Shown piece by piece: positions 62,974-63,491 of a stretch of DNA of 63,491 nt. Source of the DNA: Methylovulum psychrotolerans (lineage in GTDB: Bacteria > Pseudomonadota > Gammaproteobacteria > Methylococcales > Methylomonadaceae); NCBI RefSeq assembly GCF_002923755.1, contig NZ_PGFZ01000011.1:36165-99655 (forward strand), in the 5' to 3' direction. A program made the translations under genes and the position numbers. Under the pieces are notes generated by a model. It did not search any database, had not been told where the DNA came from, and worked only from the letters and a program-made list of their open reading frames with translations. Positions within the stretch are counted from its first letter, which is position 1; the number at the start of each line of letters is the position of its first letter.

Positions 62974-63491
62974 GTCCGCAGGAGTTTGGCGCATTTCATG
63001 AGCTGTGGCTGTTGGCTCATGCCAAGAGCAGCAGTAATCAGGTGCCGGCGGATGCGGTGGTGATGGCGGTGTTTGATGATTTGGCGGGCTATCCGTTGGC
63101 GGCGGTGGAGGCGGCGTTACGCCACCATGCGCGGGTGTCGCGGTTTGCCCCGACGGTGCATGATGTGGTGGCGGTGTTGGCGCGTACTAATCCGCGTGTG
63201 TCGGCGGATGAGGCGTGGGCATTGATGCCGCGCAGTGAGGAAGAGACGGTGTGTTGGACGGAGGAGATGGCGGTGGCGTTTGCGGTGTGTGCGCCGTTGT
63301 TGGAGTTGGGTGACCGTTATAACGCCGGGCGGGCGTTTAAGGCGGCTTATGTACGCGAATGCGAACAGGCGGAATTGGCGCACAAGCCAGTGCGTTGGCA
63401 GGTGACCTTGGGTTATGACAAGGCGCAGGTGGAGCCTGTGTTGCAGGCGGCGGTGGCCTTAGGACGGATCAGTGCCGCGCGGGCGGCGGCA
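62970..63491 (+). CDS. phage protein, partial at window end (helicase loader-like position)
   Basis: The open frame starts at an ATG overlapping the replication gene stop by 4 bp and remains open to the window edge (at least 174 codons). It begins MSPQEFGAFHELWLLAHAK and contains GYPLAAVEAALRHHARVSRFAPTVHDVVAVL, followed by helical segments. The pattern (an initial W-containing helix and a fpPTvhdv-type segment) fits phage helicase-loader or P-like proteins. Because the 3' end is outside the window, function and length cannot be fixed. Confidence 0.65.
   Translation, partial: MSPQEFGAFHELWLLAHAKSSSNQVPADAVVMAVFDDLAGYPLAAVEAALRHHARVSRFAPTVHDVVAVLARTNPRVSADEAWALMPRSEEETVCWTEEMAVAFAVCAPLLELGDRYNAGRAFKAAYVRECEQAELAHKPVRWQVTLGYDKAQVEPVLQAAVALGRISAARAAA

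Overview
This window looks like a chromosomal segment of a gammaproteobacterium. The best guess is a methanotroph-like lineage (Methylococcales), inferred from gene content: hemB-aroE-sixA, cmoB, mlaC, a DUF3240 protein, a methionine-salvage operon and many copper enzymes. The lineage is an inference that only a database search could settle. Core genes alternate with long accessory stretches rich in insertion sequences, palindromic repeats and small non-autonomous elements. I found no rRNA, tRNA or CRISPR array.

Layout. 1-1004: a complete IS1595-type insertion sequence whose transposase is split at an A8G slippery run. 1.1-4.5 kb: small hypothetical genes including a SMI1/KNR4 (SUKH) protein, resembling an orphan immunity-gene array. 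4.7-7.5 kb: a large delta-60/RTX surface or secreted protein. 8.1-17.1 kb: mostly housekeeping genes (DUF3240, Zn alcohol dehydrogenase, cmoB, mlaC, hemB-aroE-sixA, a YeeN-type YebC protein, a GspF-like protein). 17.1-21.1 kb: an FG-GAP protein with a suspicious 5' end, a truncated IS1634-type transposase and an intact IS982-type element. 21.7-28.1 kb: a tightly overlapping set (nhaD antiporter, outer-membrane barrel, ApbE flavin transferase, KdpD/KdpE-like two-component pair, small Zn-ribbon membrane protein). 28.1-33.2 kb: a 334-bp inverted-repeat element, a solitary HerA-like ATPase, mtnB-mtnD-mtnC and a small lipoprotein. 33.8-36.6 kb: an HPr-rel-A cassette (Tat-like small protein, PqqD-like protein, HprK-related kinase A, nucleotidyltransferase). 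36.7-38.3 kb: two membrane or periplasmic proteins, one DUF2167.

39.2-56.7 kb is the most distinctive region. It carries two tyrosinases, a multicopper oxidase, a cytochrome P450, a quinone-reductase-like SDR with an HxlR regulator, and a LodA/LodB-like pair (a cysteine-tryptophylquinone amino acid oxidase with its flavoprotein maturase) with a small unknown gene between them. The content resembles the melanogenic and antibacterial oxidase set known from Marinomonas mediterranea, assembled with additional partners. Two different MITE-like elements sit in intergenic gaps of the tyrosinase-lodA-lodB gene set. 57.1-59.0 kb: tandem Rpn/DUF4351-type nuclease genes. 60.5 kb to the window end: the early region of a prophage (CI/LexA-like repressor, replication protein with a Gln-Glu tract, and a gene that runs off the window).

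Most plausible novel systems: the tyrosinase/LodA/LodB/MCO/P450 quinone cluster, the HPr-rel-A cassette with a candidate Tat-type substrate, and the nhaD-porin-apbE-kdpDE-like operon.
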